Assembly: GCF_030272615.1 (NCBI RefSeq)
Contig: NC_081413.1
Location: forward strand, 183,284,951 to 183,348,950
Origin: Cryptomeria japonica
Lineage: Eukaryota; Streptophyta; Pinopsida; Cupressales; Cupressaceae
DNA length: 64,000 bases
Reading direction: 5' to 3'
The translations under genes and the position numbers were made by a program. The notes under the pieces are model-generated. The model was given only the letters and a program-made list of their open reading frames with translations, did not search any database and was not told the DNA's origin. Shown one piece after another: positions 1-11,976 of the stretch (within the stretch, counting starts at the first letter, position 1; each line of letters starts with the position of its first letter).

Positions 1-782
1 GGTAAGGGTCCACAAATTGATGATTTGAGGCCCACTTAGAAATTTTAGATTATTTTGCAAATTGTTATGAACTTGAGTTATTTTTGTTATACATTCTTTA
101 AAATTAATACAAGAAGTGGCTTATAGATTGCCTAATCTATGCATATGTTCTACGAGTTTATTTTGTGTGATCCATTAATGTCTATTGTCTAAAATTAGCA
201 ACGTGTTATGATATTTCATTCATTTCTTTATGACTCATGATGCGCACATAAGTGGTATATGAGAACTACTGTGATAGGCAATTATTGTGGTGATATTATC
301 TCCATAGGTCTGTGAGGTTGCTGACTTTGCAAGTTTACTAGAGGTCTGTTGTTGAATACTGATTTAGATAATATTCAATAATCTTTTGGATTGCAGGGTA
401 CTAATTAAGTAGTTCATTAAGTTGTCATTGAATTAGTTTCATTGTTATTTTCTTGTTTCCCTATCTTTTGTAGTTTATTTCCAGAAGAATCTTAAAACCA
501 TAAAAATACAAAAAAAAAAAGAGGAAGTTAAGTTATTTACGATCAATGGGATTTAGTCTTAACCAGCAGACCCCTTAACAGGTACAACCACATCAACCAT
601 TGGGTTGCCCATCACCGTCAAGACCCGACTATAGAGACCTTGGAGTGATCAGTTCCCCAGAACTTATTACTTTTTAGGAGAGGTGGTAAGTGTTAATATT
701 GGCTACTTGACTATTGGCGAGTGTGTCAAAACAGTCGTCAATAGGAAGGAACATGGATATTATGCACTGATTCCTGAGCCAT
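1..782. other. No gene recognised; AT-rich DNA upstream of the chromovirus relic
   Basis: I see no open frame with recognisable content. A short A-tract lies near 510-521. The chromovirus reverse transcriptase becomes readable only at about 783, so the gag, protease and N-terminal RT expected upstream are missing or too diverged to see. Confidence 0.6.
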
Positions 783-1628
783 TAACAATATAACCATCAA
801 GATTAGAGATGGTGATGAATGGAAAATTGCTTTTAAAATAAACAAAAGATTGTATGTATGGATGGTGATTCCATTTGGGTTGTCAAATGCCCCTAGCACT
901 TTCATGAGACTCATGAATGAGGTGTTGAATGAGTTCATTGGTAAGTTTGTCATAGTGTATCTAGATGACATCCTAGTGTTTAGCAAGACAAAGGAGGAGC
1001 ACCTAAAACATTTGGATATGGTCTTGAGAAGGTTGAATGAAGAGAAACTAACGATAAACATGGAAAAGTGTGTGTTTTGCAGGAAGGATTGACTTACCTT
1101 GGGTTTGTGATTTCTAGAGGAAATCTAAAAATGGATGTTGATCAAGTGAATGCCATTCTCACATGGCTAGCTCTTGGAACAATTGGTGATGTAAGGAGTT
1201 TTCATGGCCTAGCTACCTTTTATAGGAAGTTTATCAAGAATTTTAGCCAGATTTGTGCTCCCATGTTAGAGACCATCAAGGGTGGACAGAAGTGCAAATT
1301 TTCATGGACCAAGGAGGTGGATGAAGCATTTGAAATGTTGAAGAAAAATGTATCGCAGAAACTGGTTCTTACCTTACCTAATTTTGACAAAATATTTCAG
1401 ATTGAATGTGATTCAAGTCATTTGGCAATAGGTGCAGTACTTAGTCAGGAAGGTAGACCAATTGCATTTTTTAGTGAAAAATTGAATGATGCTAAAAAGA
1501 AATACTCTTCCTATGATTTGGAGATGTATGCATTAGTTCAAGCACTAGAGAAGTGGAGGCATTATTTGCTTGCCAAAGAGTTTGTTGTGTATATAGATAA
1601 TCAAGTACTAAGCTTCCTAAATAGTTAG
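783..1628 (+). pseudogene. Ty3/gypsy chromovirus reverse transcriptase and RNase H (broken)
   Basis: This is the RT and RNase H part of a Ty3/gypsy polyprotein, which copies element RNA into DNA. Frame 1 is readable from about 783, upstream of the first track-style start, and shows the RT palm: [11 protein letters not shown], then the catalytic YLDDILVFS, to about 1085. A shift to frame 3 follows near 1085, where the RT thumb ([11 protein letters not shown]) and RNase H (FQIECDSSHLAIGAVLSQ) continue to a TAG at 1626-1628. The reading carries on past this stop into the integrase. The N-terminal third of RT is absent. One frameshift and several stops mean it is dead. The family is established by the YLDD and connection motifs; chromovirus assignment comes from the chromodomain downstream. 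Confidence 0.9.
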
Positions 1629-2838
1629 GAGAAATTGAGCCATAGGCATATGAAGTGGGTCGAGTCCATTCAGGCCTACACCTTTACAATCAAACACAAG
1701 AAAGGTGTCTCAAACAAAGTTGCAAATGCTCTTAGCAGGAGGGCCCTAATAGTTTTAGAAATCTAGTTGGAGAGTGTAGGAGTTGATTCCCTCAAGGGTA
1801 TGTATGCTGCAAATGAAAATTTCAAAGACATCTACAAGGTATGCACTGAATTTGGTAGCTAGTATCATTTAGAGTATTGTGATTATTTGATTCAATATGG
1901 TCTTCTTTTCAAAGGATGCCAATTATGAATTCCTAAATGTTCAATGAGGGATAACATAGTTAAGGAGAAGCATAGTGGTTGTATGGGGGGACACTTTGGA
2001 TTAGACAAAACTCTTGAGTTGGTGAGAAGATTTTATCACTGGCCTAAATTGCAGACAGATGTCAGAAAATTTGTGGATTCATGTGTGGTGTGTCAAAAGG
2101 CCAAAGGGACAACAACAAACGTAGGACTATACCAGCCATTTCCCATTCCTTCAAGACATTGGGAAAGTGTGAGCATGGACTTTGTAATGGGTTTGCCAAG
2201 AACTCAAAAATGTTTTGACAGTGTTTATGTGGTTGTTGACAGGTTTAGCAAGATGGCACATTTCTTTCCATGCAAGAGCACAAGTGATGCTACATATTTT
2301 GCAAACCTTTTCTTTAATGAAGTTGTGAGAATGCAAGGTTTACCCTTGAACATTGTGTCGGACAGAGATGTGAAATTTGTAGGAAATTTTTGAAGGACTT
2401 TATGGAGGAAGCTAGGCACAAACTTGTTTTTTAGTTCAGCTTATCATCCCCAAACAGATGGCCAAACAGAAGTGGTCAATAGGTCACTCAGAAATTTGTT
2501 AAGGTGCCTCACCAAGAAGCATGGTGAAAAGTGGGATTTCATCATCTCCCAAGAAGAATATACCTATAATGATTCTATCAATAGGAGTATAGAAAGGAGC
2601 CCTTTCCAAATTGTCTATGGACTAAATCCAAGAGGTGTGCTGGAATTGAGAAATCTACCCTCAACTAAACATATCAGTGCTTGTGGAGATGAATTTGCTG
2701 AAGGGATAAAGGAGATTCATGACCAAGTCAAGATGCAATTGCAGAGTATAGAGAAGTACAAGGAGCAGGCTAACAAAAGAAAGAGAGATGCAAATCTGAA
2801 AAAGGAGAGATTGCCAAAAAGGGAAACACACAAAGCTC
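1629..2838 (+). pseudogene. Ty3/gypsy chromovirus integrase (broken)
   Basis: It continues in the same frame as the RNase H, with stops near 1764, 1860, 1926 and 2391. The integrase zinc-binding HHCC module is visible at about 1971-2103 (HSGCMGGH ... CVVCQKAK). The catalytic core follows, with first Asp in SMDFVMGLP, second Asp in VSDRDVKF and the Glu in GQTEVVNRSL. The protein would insert element cDNA into the genome. The frame is lost near 2815-2838, where a one-base shift moves the reading to frame 1. Confidence 0.9.
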
Positions 2839-3276
2839 ATGATGAGAAAGGTTGGACCTTGTCCAATACTCAAGAATTTTGCGAACAATGTATATGAAAT
2901 CCAATTACCTTCAGATATAGGAATATCCCCAATCTTTAAGGTTGTAGATCTAATACCATTCAAAGGTACAGTGCAGGAAGATGGTACATTCCCGGTGGAA
3001 GATGTTGCAGACATACTGAAAGACTTTCCAAGTCAAGAGCCACCCAAACTTGAAAGGATATTGGACACCAAGATTGTAAAGAAAACTAGGAATAAGGTCT
3101 ACAAACAATACCTTGTCAAGTGGAAAGGACTCCCTGAGCAAGATGCAGTATGGATGGATGAAGACCAAATGAAGAAACATGGGACTACATTGCAAGAACT
3201 CATCTCAAGTGGACTTGAGATTCAATCACCTGGGGAGTATGGTGTAGGAGCATCCAAAGACACAAATGAAGCCTAA
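2839..3276 (+). pseudogene. Chromovirus integrase C-terminus with GPY/F module and chromodomain
   Basis: The frame-1 continuation of the integrase shows the GPY/F module (KVGPCPILKNF ... VYEIQLP ... FKVVDLIPF). A chromodomain follows (ERILDTKIVKKTRNKVYK, then QYLVKWKGLPEQDAVWMDE), ending at a stop at 3274-3276. In chromoviruses this tail is thought to steer integration to marked chromatin. The aromatic YLVKW and W(M)DE positions are kept. Preservation of the C-terminus and the loss of gag suggest an internally truncated or partially overlaid insertion. Confidence 0.88.
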
Positions 3277-4834
3277 AAGAGCCTAATATCACCCATGAGG
3301 TGAGAATTATCATATGTAATAGGTTGATAGGTTTGTGAGTCAATAAGACCCAATTGATGTAAGGCATTGTCATCATTGCATTTTATAAGCCACCATGGAC
3401 AAATGACCATGTGGGTTAGTAGGAGTCTAGGCATGAGTCAGGCAAATAAATATTGGTCTTAGAAACATCAGACCAATCCTTGGTATAGGTCGAATACACC
3501 TTGGATTCGCCAAATTTGAAAAGTGCAAGTTGACAACTTTTGTTGTCATTGCAAAATGTTGTAAAAAGGGATAACTAATCCTCCAACGATTCCAAAGTTT
3601 GAAAAGTGGTTGGAAAACATTAGGGAGGCTATATTATGCCCACTTGGATCGATTATAGGTTTTTGTTGGAGTATTCGTTGAAGTTGTTGAAATTGATGAT
3701 GTTTTGGAGTTTGGAGCAATACAATATATTTGGAGTTTTCTGAAATTCTGCATTTTTAATGTTCATTTCTTACCAATACGGATTGGTGGATGCCAGAAAC
3801 CAATTGGATGAGTTGGGGAAGTCTCTTACCTTTCATTTGAATCAATTTTGAGGTTTCTTAACAATTGATTTGTAGAGATCCATCAAAAACTAACCAGACT
3901 GGTCACAAACCTTGCCAACACCTAGGGTTTCACTGTAAAGATGCCCTTAATCTGACATTTTCACCAGAGGACCAAACAACATGTGGGAAAATGTAAGAAG
4001 GTCCATTGTATAATAATATTTTGGTGTTGGTTTTCAAGGAGGCTCCAAGCCTGAAGAGATTGAATTGACCCTAAGTGGGCATCTCAATGTGACCACCTGA
4101 ACTCAAGAAGTGGAAATCAATTGCAGAAGACAAAGAAGATGAGATCAAGTCCTAAAAACTTGTATTTGGTGGTTTGACACCTTAACCCACCTTTAAAAAG
4201 TATTTTTTTAGTTGGGGGACTAATACAAGGGGTACTTGCTTTGTAAATTAGGCCTGATTGGCTTAATTAGGTTTGGAAGGACAATAAGGGTATAGACATT
4301 TTAACTTGTGGTTAGAGTCTAAGCCTATGGGGAATTGTGTAACTAGATAAAGGGTATCTGAATCTACCTTTAGTTTTTCTTGTCCTATGGAATTTTGTTA
4401 AGTTGTGTTTGGAGAACTCAACCGGTATGGCTACTAGACAATAGGACAATTGTGAGTGTAAGTATCCCCTAACACATCTGATAGCCAAATATTATGGGTT
4501 TTTTGTGTTTGTTGGACCACCAATAGACAAAATCCAATAGGTTTCCATCCCACCGATACTGAAAGATTGTCTTCCATTCATACAAGGGTAGAGTGCTTTC
4601 ATCATACCGAAGCCGGAAGATACTAAACCGGTATGGATCCGATCACACAAATTGTTGTGTGAGTTGAGTATTTGGTAGGTGTGTTGTTTACAACTTGAAA
4701 AAACAAAAGAACTTGTTTTGGACATAGTAGTTGTGGGTGAGAGAAGGTTTTCACCTAGTTTGTTGTCTGGCTCTGCATCAACTCTCCTCTGAAGATTAGT
4801 GTAGGAAGTTGTTTTGCTACCATAACTTCCTTAC
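3277..4834. other. Non-coding; probable 3' untranslated region and part of the 3' LTR of the chromovirus
   Basis: No coding content is recognised. A purine tract, GTTGGGGGAC at 4211-4220, lies about 930 bp after the chromodomain stop. It resembles the polypurine tract that precedes a chromovirus 3' LTR, so the LTR may start just after it. No matching 5' LTR is present in the window, so its end cannot be fixed. The 77-codon minus-strand frame at 4492-4725 looks accidental. Confidence 0.35.
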
Positions 4835-5010
4835 AGTGTACTGCATAATGATTTATGCAACTTAGTTTTTTCTATAGAACCTCCATTTAGATAGTCATGC
4901 ATGACTATAGGAACTCCCAATTCTCTGGTGAATACTGCTCTTTTCATCATTTCTTCACATCATCTTAAGAAATAAGAACCCTTGGTTCTCACCAATATGC
5001 CTGACACTGA
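4835..5010 (-). pseudogene. rbcL: Plastid rbcL (Rubisco large subunit) relic, nuclear copy
   Basis: Read on the minus strand, the segment gives [10 protein letters not shown] and [16 protein letters not shown] with one substituted residue between them. This is the highly conserved stretch of the Rubisco large subunit just before the loop with the catalytic lysine region. Weaker nucleotide similarity extends upstream (a TGGTGAGAACCAAGGG-like stretch) to about 5010 and downstream to about 4835. The rest of rbcL is not seen. It is a short, diverged, non-functional copy of chloroplast (or mitochondrially relayed) DNA in the nucleus; TGA/TAA stops and indels flank the match. Confidence 0.75.
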
Positions 5011-5934
5011 CAAGAAATAGTTGTAGGTCACCTGAAGGGTAGGCACCATAGATGCAAGGATCCTAGACAAATCGATTAGCTATAGGTATGGTATCCATCC
5101 TATCCCAATTTCAACCAACCTACGCCTCAATAGGTAACATGTTTGACAAAACCAAGTGATAACCAAACCTTGGAGGATGGGTCGGGCATATCTATCTATA
5201 TGGGCTTTGGTCCCCTCGATTAGGCTCTAGATCACTACCACAACTTCCTTACAATATTGAATAATGATTTCTACTACTTTGGTCCACATGGGCTTGATAG
5301 AAAGCCTATCGTAGTTACCCGAAGCCAACTTCATAGGTCTCCCATTCTCTTCCCTTTATGAAATTGACTAATTTTAGTATCTATATATTTTTTTCTTGGA
5401 TATTTTCACCCCTTGTGTTGGAAATCTCATAATATGAAATATGAGATCCTTTTAAATTTTAATTTCTTTACCATAAGCAGTGAGTGTGACTCTTCCATCC
5501 CCTAACATAATTTTTTGAAACCTCTAGGTCATAGCCATGCAACCTTTGCAAACAAGTAGCCAAATTCCTTTCTTCAATTATCTTCCAAAGCAATCCATTC
5601 TATCGATATCATTCACAAGAGTTAGGCTACACTACACTTATGTTCCCACCCATTGTCAAAACCAACAACCGCAAATAGGAATAGGGAAAAAGGGAACCAC
5701 TTAGACCCCACCAAAAATAGTAATCAATCAAACCCCACCATAAAAATGGCAGAAAACAAGCCAAACACTAGAGGAAAGGAAAATAACAAGCCCAAAAAGT
5801 GCCCAGAAAGTATGTGATATGACTTTGGTTCATAATAACAAGAAATGTCATATTACACACAACTCCTCTGATAATCATGTTTAATGATGTAATAAGTATC
5901 AATGGGTAAGAGGTCATGCATGCCCCAAAATTGA
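5011..5934. other. No gene recognised
   Basis: Unique-looking intergenic DNA. A minus-strand reading across 5050-5340 is fairly open but matches no family I know. Confidence 0.5.
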
Positions 5935-6236
5935 ATAGAGTGCATTGTCACCCAAATGTTAGCAAACACGTCCACTAACCTATTCCCCTCACAAAATTTG
6001 TGAGAAATAAAGCATTCCTCAAAAGAGCCAATTCTATTAAGGGAATCCTTAATGAAAGCCTCAATTGAACAACTTGGTTTATGAATATTCTAGTTAAGGC
6101 ATTGGATGATGTTTAACAAATCTCCTTCCAACTAAAACTTTGTAAAAACTTGAGATTGAGCTAGTTTCAATCCATTGTAGGCTATTGTAGCTTCAAAAAA
6201 ATGATTAGTCTAGGTACCCAAAGGGAGAGCCACTTT
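5935..6236 (-). pseudogene. LINE-type RNase H domain relic
   Basis: The minus strand reads EATIAYNGLKLAQSQ, then LEGDLLNIIQCLN, SIEAFIKDSLNRIGSF and EGNRLVDVFANIWV, with in-frame stops between the first three blocks. This is the order of the plant LINE/RVT_3-type RNase H: Glu in the first helix, the 'EGD' Asp, and the C-terminal 'N.L.D..AN' motif. Such domains lie at the C-terminus of plant L1-type LINEs. The upstream RT was not recognisable on the higher-coordinate side. It is too broken to have been called as an open frame. Confidence 0.72.
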
Positions 6237-7689
6237 TTTTCACTTGTTTGTATGAATTTTTTCTAGAATAAAATTATCGTGCATCCTCCCTTTTATTGGA
6301 CCACATATTTTTTCACTCACAATTTCTATATGAGAAACAATATATTCTAATGAGATGATGGGTTGTTTGATTTTAAGTAGTTGAATTTAATTTTTTTAAT
6401 GTATTAAGCAATTCTTGAAGTTCATTTTTCTTTTCAATTTGACCTAACAAGTTTTCTTGTGATTTAAGAGGATGGCAATGAATAAATGAAGGAGTTAATT
6501 TAGGGTTAGGTTATGCATACTCTTCACTAGGTTTTGTCATGCATGCGGTTTGACAAATTAGAATTTGAAGGATTTTTTATTCTTGAAAATTAAAAAATAT
6601 TGAATCAAAAATTGTAAAATTGATATTTCGTTTTATTGTAAACTATTAAAAACCCCAAAAAATTAACTCCTTGACTTCATAGATTTTGTGGAAGCATGGT
6701 GTTGGCTTGAATTATCTTTAATGGTTTAGAAACATGCTCATGCTATTCATTGCTTACATTTAATTCTTGGAGAGAAAGGGGGTCAAGTTCAAATAATCTT
6801 ACCTATATATTTTTCATATTTCATAACAAACATAATGTAGCACATTATGGCTTGATAGTGACTAACTTAGGCTCAATCATTACTAAGCCATAGCACAAGC
6901 TCATTATGCCTTAGACAGACTAAAAAGTGGTTGTGGCCACTTTTTAGTAGCCCATATTTGTTCAAAACCCCTTTACCTTATAATTTTGTTATGATCTCAT
7001 TTAAGTGTTAATTGCAATCTTTGTAAATGGGTTTCATGTGAATTTTGTATTTAGTGCATAGTTGTACTTTGATGTAAATTATGATGTTGGTTATGATCTA
7101 ACCATGTCTAGGATAAATTTGTTTAAATAAAAATAATTATTATTATCATTTGGTACTTTTTCACACCTCATCTCATGAGTGTGTTGTCATGTTTGTAATG
7201 TTGAAACCATGATAATTGTGTATGTTTGGATTAAGTTATTTAATGCTAAAATTATGATTATGTGTGTTTTTGGGTGAAAATGTATTGTAAATTTACAATG
7301 TTGTTTATCTCACCTTTTCTTTTTTCATATGTTGACATTGGTGTCAAAAATGTATCTAGAAGTTTATAGCACTTTTGTCATGTTTTACTTTGTAGTTGTT
7401 TCCCTCGTGCTAAGGAGTTAGTGTTGATTTTTGTCTCGTTCCTTGTGAATCATGTCCTTAAGGAGGCTCTTTCTTGGGAAAGTTAGTGTGCATGATCCAT
7501 TGAGCATGTGCCTAAAAATATTTCATAACAACTCATAAATTGATGAAGTTATGCCTCATTAAATAGTGAAACTAAGTCTTTTGTTTCTTTGTGTCTTAGT
7601 AAATTTTTCAAGGTTTTGTGATACATATCAAAATATTGAACTTCTAGTAAGTATGATGTTAATGTGTCAAACTTGTGGGAATAATGGTG
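6237..7689. other. No gene recognised; AT-rich DNA
   Basis: No coding motif, LTR boundary or tandem array was seen. Possibly the degraded 5' part of the LINE lies at its low-coordinate end, but I cannot support this. Confidence 0.5.
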
Positions 7690-8107
7690 TATCAACCTTA
7701 TAGGAAGTCTAATGCCAAAGTATTAATGAGAGGAGAAATTTAATACTAGAGTATTGGGAAAGGAAAAGAATGGTACCAAGTAAGGGTATCAAGGTGAAGC
7801 AAGAAGTTTGGTGTTGGGCCAAGATATTGGCGAGGGAAGAAGTTAGATACCTTATCAAAGGTATCTAAGATTCAATAAGTCCACTACCTTGTCGAAAGTA
7901 TTAGTGTTGCATGGAGTCCAATGCCTTGTTGAAGACATCAAAGTTATGAGAAGCTTGATTCTTGGTTGGGCATATCAAAGTTAAAGGAAGTCTAATACAT
8001 TGCTTGGGTATCAAAGTTTTGAGAAACCTAACATTAAAGTATCAAGGAAATGTGAAGTTTAATACTTTGCAAAGTATTAGAAATGTGATACCTTGTTAGG
8101 GTATTGA
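7690..8107. repeat. Degenerate array of about ten short palindromes, period about 35-55 bp
   Basis: Successive units carry imperfect hairpins of the type TACCTTG-loop-AAGGTA. Clear examples are GATACCTTATCAAAGGTATC at 7846-7865, a perfect 20-bp palindrome TAATACTTTGCAAAGTATTA at 8060-8079, and GATACCTTGTTAGGGTATTG at 8088-8107. Other copies start near 7711, 7741, 7772, 7882, 7920, 7955, 7993 and 8030. The pairing is kept although bases differ between units. No coding potential is evident. Confidence 0.6.
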
Positions 8108-8484
8108 GGGTCAAAGGAAAAAGGATTATCCCTAGTGAAAAGATTAATCAATTGGTATTTTTAGCCTTTCTATATTTTGTAACTCAATATAAATTAGAGG
8201 GAAATTCAATAGAGATGTTAAGAGGGTGTTCCATTGATTTTAGGAATCTTGTATCTCTTCCATGTCTTATTCTCCTTGCCAACCTTGGTGTCTTATCCCA
8301 TGATAGGGTTAATTCTTCCACTTATGTCCTTGTGTTATTGCTTTGGTTTGCATGACAAGTATTTCAGCATGGGTTGCATATGACACCATGTGCATGTTGG
8401 TCTATGTCATAATGATTTTTTACCACTTTTGTTTTGTGAAAAAATAGTGTTTGGTCATTTTTGTACATCAATGTCCTAAGGTAA
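8108..8484. other. No gene recognised
   Basis: A frame of 83 codons at 8104-8355 has no recognisable content and is probably chance. Confidence 0.5.
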
Positions 8485-8702
8485 AGTTGGAGCATTACCG
8501 TCAATTTGAGTAATAGGATGCTTATTCTTCATAGTGATCTTTGTTAAAGCTTGATGGCTGATATTGAGACACCACACTCCATTCTTCTTCTTGTTAAGAA
8601 TAATCAAGTTTCCATAGGGTGAGGTGCTTCTTTGAATGTGCTCACTTTGAATCAACTCTCGAATTTGTTGCTTGATTTCATCATTCTCTATGGTTGATCT
8701 TC
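8485..8702 (-). pseudogene. Ty3/gypsy reverse transcriptase fragment (fingers region)
   Basis: The minus strand reads IKQQIRELIQSEHIQ, STSPYGNLIILNKKKNG, VWCLNISHQALTKIT and KNKHPITQID. This is the start of a Ty3 RT: 'I..L...G.I..S.SP', 'KKKDG.WR.C.DYR.LN..T..N..P...ID'. Several residues that are nearly invariant in working enzymes are replaced (the DYR is ISH). No RT palm or YxDD is found on the low-coordinate side, so only about 70 codons survive. Confidence 0.75.
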
Positions 8703-10661
8703 TATATCATGACTCTTTTGGTAATGATGTCCCTGCAATGAAGTCGATTAGAGGCTTTACTCAATAATGTATGCACATTATTGATGAGGTGAATACATCT
8801 CAATATCATCCAACAACATCTAATCCATCTACTTAAGTCGAGACTAACCATACCTCCTCAAATCAAATCATTAACACTACAAACATCCAAATCTAAACGA
8901 TCAGATATTGACATTAATTTACACTGCTAACATTAACCAACTATAAAATACACACCATACCTCCACCACTTATAAACTATCTAAACAACTCTAAACATTA
9001 ATGGATGCTATCCATTTATTTAATTGAAATCCTTTAATGAATACCATCCAATCTATGTTAATTTATTATGGTGGAAGAATCCATTTGATAAATATATAAA
9101 CCTCCCTCCACAAATATTTTCCTTCCATCCAATACCACTGCAAAGAAAATCGCATAAAGTTCGGTGAGCGTACAGGTGTCGGTGTTCAACCCGAAAATCC
9201 TGTGACAAAGTAAGTGACGAAGCCGTCCAAAAAACAATCTTTTCCAAACGTCATTTCACACATATATTTTAGTGCCAAAAGCGCGTAGAAAAAGTGTTTC
9301 GTTAATTGACGGAACCTTTTGCCGGTCTCCGTATTTGACCTATCTTTTTTGGTATTTTGTAACTTTCTTACACGTAACACATTTATTGTACATAGATGTG
9401 GAAATCTGTGGACTATTGATGTACATAATTTATTTTTTTTGCTTTCCCAAAGTAAAACATAGGAATGAAAATTAGCCTGTGTTTGTACTCTTTCATCTGT
9501 ACACTTTCTTTGTATCAACGATGTGACTTGAATGTTTTTTTCACTTTTTGCATGAATTGATTGTCTTTTGAAATCAATTGCAATTTCACACTGTGATAAC
9601 GGAAATGAAATGATAGAGGAAGTTTGATATTTGGTTCCTTGGAAAGTAATGAATGTGATTTTTTTATTGAATTGTTGTCCTATATGTTTTTGTGTATGGA
9701 GTAGTGTATATTATTATGTTTTTTAAAAAAATAGACGGCAAGAAAGAAAGATTTCGTTATAGTCTATATGGTATCAGGCGGTCTGTGTATGGTTTATAGA
9801 TGACGCTACAAACGATGCATACATATCTTACCCCTTACAGGATGTGGATCTGTGGAATGATATCATATTTCAATGTTTATACAAAGTAAAATTTTAGATG
9901 ATCATATCAAAAAATATGAGAGAAAGTAAAAAGTTATCAATCTCACATGAGACAGAAGCAAATCAGGATATCAGGGTTACCATGACAAGGGGTTCTTGGC
10001 CATGGAGAATTAGCTCCCAATTCATAGTAGTGTCTTCTTTATTAGCGTGTTGTTCGTTTGGTGGTTGAGTTTCATTCGTAATGGGAGAGATGGCCAATGC
10101 GAGGCAAGAAAACTTATTGTTGAATGGTCAACCAAGAACACCCCTATCATAAGGCTGTGAGGAAAGTGGCATATGAGGTTGTTGAGACCAACCATGAGCA
10201 TTGTGACCTTGATCTATCTCTCTCCGCTTAAGTTTTTTTTAGTGTTTGCATTTGGTTTCGTAATGTTTTGTTGCATTTTTTAAAAAATTAAGTTTTGAAG
10301 TCGAAGTAATTATAATTTAGATATGAAGGTGGCAAAAGAACCATGACAATCATGTCTATAAACTTATGACTAAACCCACATATCCATTGGCTTTTTAGAG
10401 TTCCATATCATGATAAATAATTAAAACTAAAATTAAAATTAATCCTTTTCCCTAGTAAGCTAATTATCTTCAACCTAAGTTCTACCCACTTAATCAAATT
10501 TAAAAGTTTCATGGCCATCATCAAAGTTCTGACATACATTAAATTCTTTTGTTTTTGAATATGTGTAATTTATATTCAATTTTGTGCCCATTTTAAGGGA
10601 ATTTATTGATGCATGTACATCTCAAAAATTGGCATTACATATGTGAAGTTAGGCTTATTCC
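8703..10661. other. No gene recognised
   Basis: AT-rich intergenic DNA with poly-T runs. The overlapping frames at 9053-9518 on both strands show no family motif and I treat them as chance. Confidence 0.5.
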
Positions 10662-10666
10662 ATTAG

Positions 10667-11878
10667 TGTTGGCAATATGTTGGATTTGGTTAAGTGTTGT
10701 CATTGATGTCAACACTGTATCCCAGTTGGACCTATCCTAGTTAGACTTGGTGTTTGTCTTGGTTTTGGTTGTGATTCTGATCTAGTATGATCATATCCCT
10801 GGATTCGGTTTTGGATGGTTATTTAGGATGGCTACATGCTTGTCATATTCTGTTGGTTCATGATTTGGTGCTCCGGAAGCTATCGCTTATGTTCCCGGTT
10901 GGTATTTCCTAGTACCGGTTAGCTTTACCGATTGGCAATATTTGATGATTTGGTTAAGTGATTTTGGTCTGGCTCATGGGAACTGTTTTTAACGTGCCGA
11001 AGGTGCTTCTTGATCATGTTCTAATTGTTTGGTGGCTTCGCATTGGCTGGTGTGTTGTTATGGTGGTCATATTTGGATCCGATTAGATATTTTGTGTTAT
11101 TACATTGAGGGTTTCTACCGGTTGGTGAAACGTGTTAGAGATTGGTCTTAGCGTGATTTCTAGTGGATGTAATTGTTTGGGAATTTGAATTAGGTCCATG
11201 TTATGTAATGTAAATCATAATATTGGTCTGGTGATATCATGTAATGTAATTTTTGTAATTATGGGTTTATGGGTTTAGGGGTTAGCCGACCTTATCATTA
11301 AAGTTGATGATTTGTATTTATAGGTGACTTATTCATGTAATTTGGATATGGATGGTTTTGATGGTTATGTCTGCATTATCAGAGAAAGGTTTATGTGCGA
11401 ACAATGATATATCATTCAACGGAAGGTTGTAAAGGATTTATTGTTGCAGAGAAGACATATGTGCTTAATCGAAACTATATCAAACATTAGGAGATGCTAC
11501 TTCCACAATTCATTATTTCTGGATTGTAGTTCTATGTTTTGTAAGTCAGTGAGACTTCCCTTTTGTGATGAGCAGTGAGCTCTAGGCGATTGGCATGATT
11601 GCAAGTGCAATCCCCATTGTAATTATTTCACATACTATTGCAAAAGTATTATCTGATTGTGGGTAGGGTTTCCCATCATGGTTTTTCCCTTTACTGGGTT
11701 TTCCACGTCAAAAATATTGGTGTTGTGTGTACTATTCTTTCATGTTTTATCTTTCATTGTGTTGGTTTCTTTGTGCTCCAGTGTAAAGGTTATAATCTGA
11801 ATTAATTGTGATTATTGGTAGAAAACCGATTCCCCCCCCCCCAACTCAGTTTTCTCCCAGTATCAGAACTGTCTAACA
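10667..11878 (+). mobile_element. Solo LTR, family E (copia-like), + orientation
   Basis: It begins TGTTGGCAATATG and ends GTCTAACA, and is flanked by a perfect 5-bp target duplication ATTAG (10662-10666 and 11879-11883). A second copy of the same LTR lies inverted at 26,000-27,163, which confirms both ends. A TATTTATA box-like site lies near 11,319, and a C-run followed by CAGTTTTCTCCCAGTATCAG near the 3' end is typical of copia U5. No internal region adjoins it, so it is what remains after recombination between two LTRs. Confidence 0.88.
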
Positions 11879-11944
11879 ATTAGCATCTTGATAAATGAAA
11901 AAAAATTAGGTGAAGTTAGGCTTATTCCCTTAACATCTACCTAT

Positions 11945-11976
<32 letters not shown>

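Noticed and set aside
4835-5010. A functional Rubisco gene
   Set aside because: Only about 50 codons match, with flanking stops and no start, and the setting is transposon-rich nuclear DNA.
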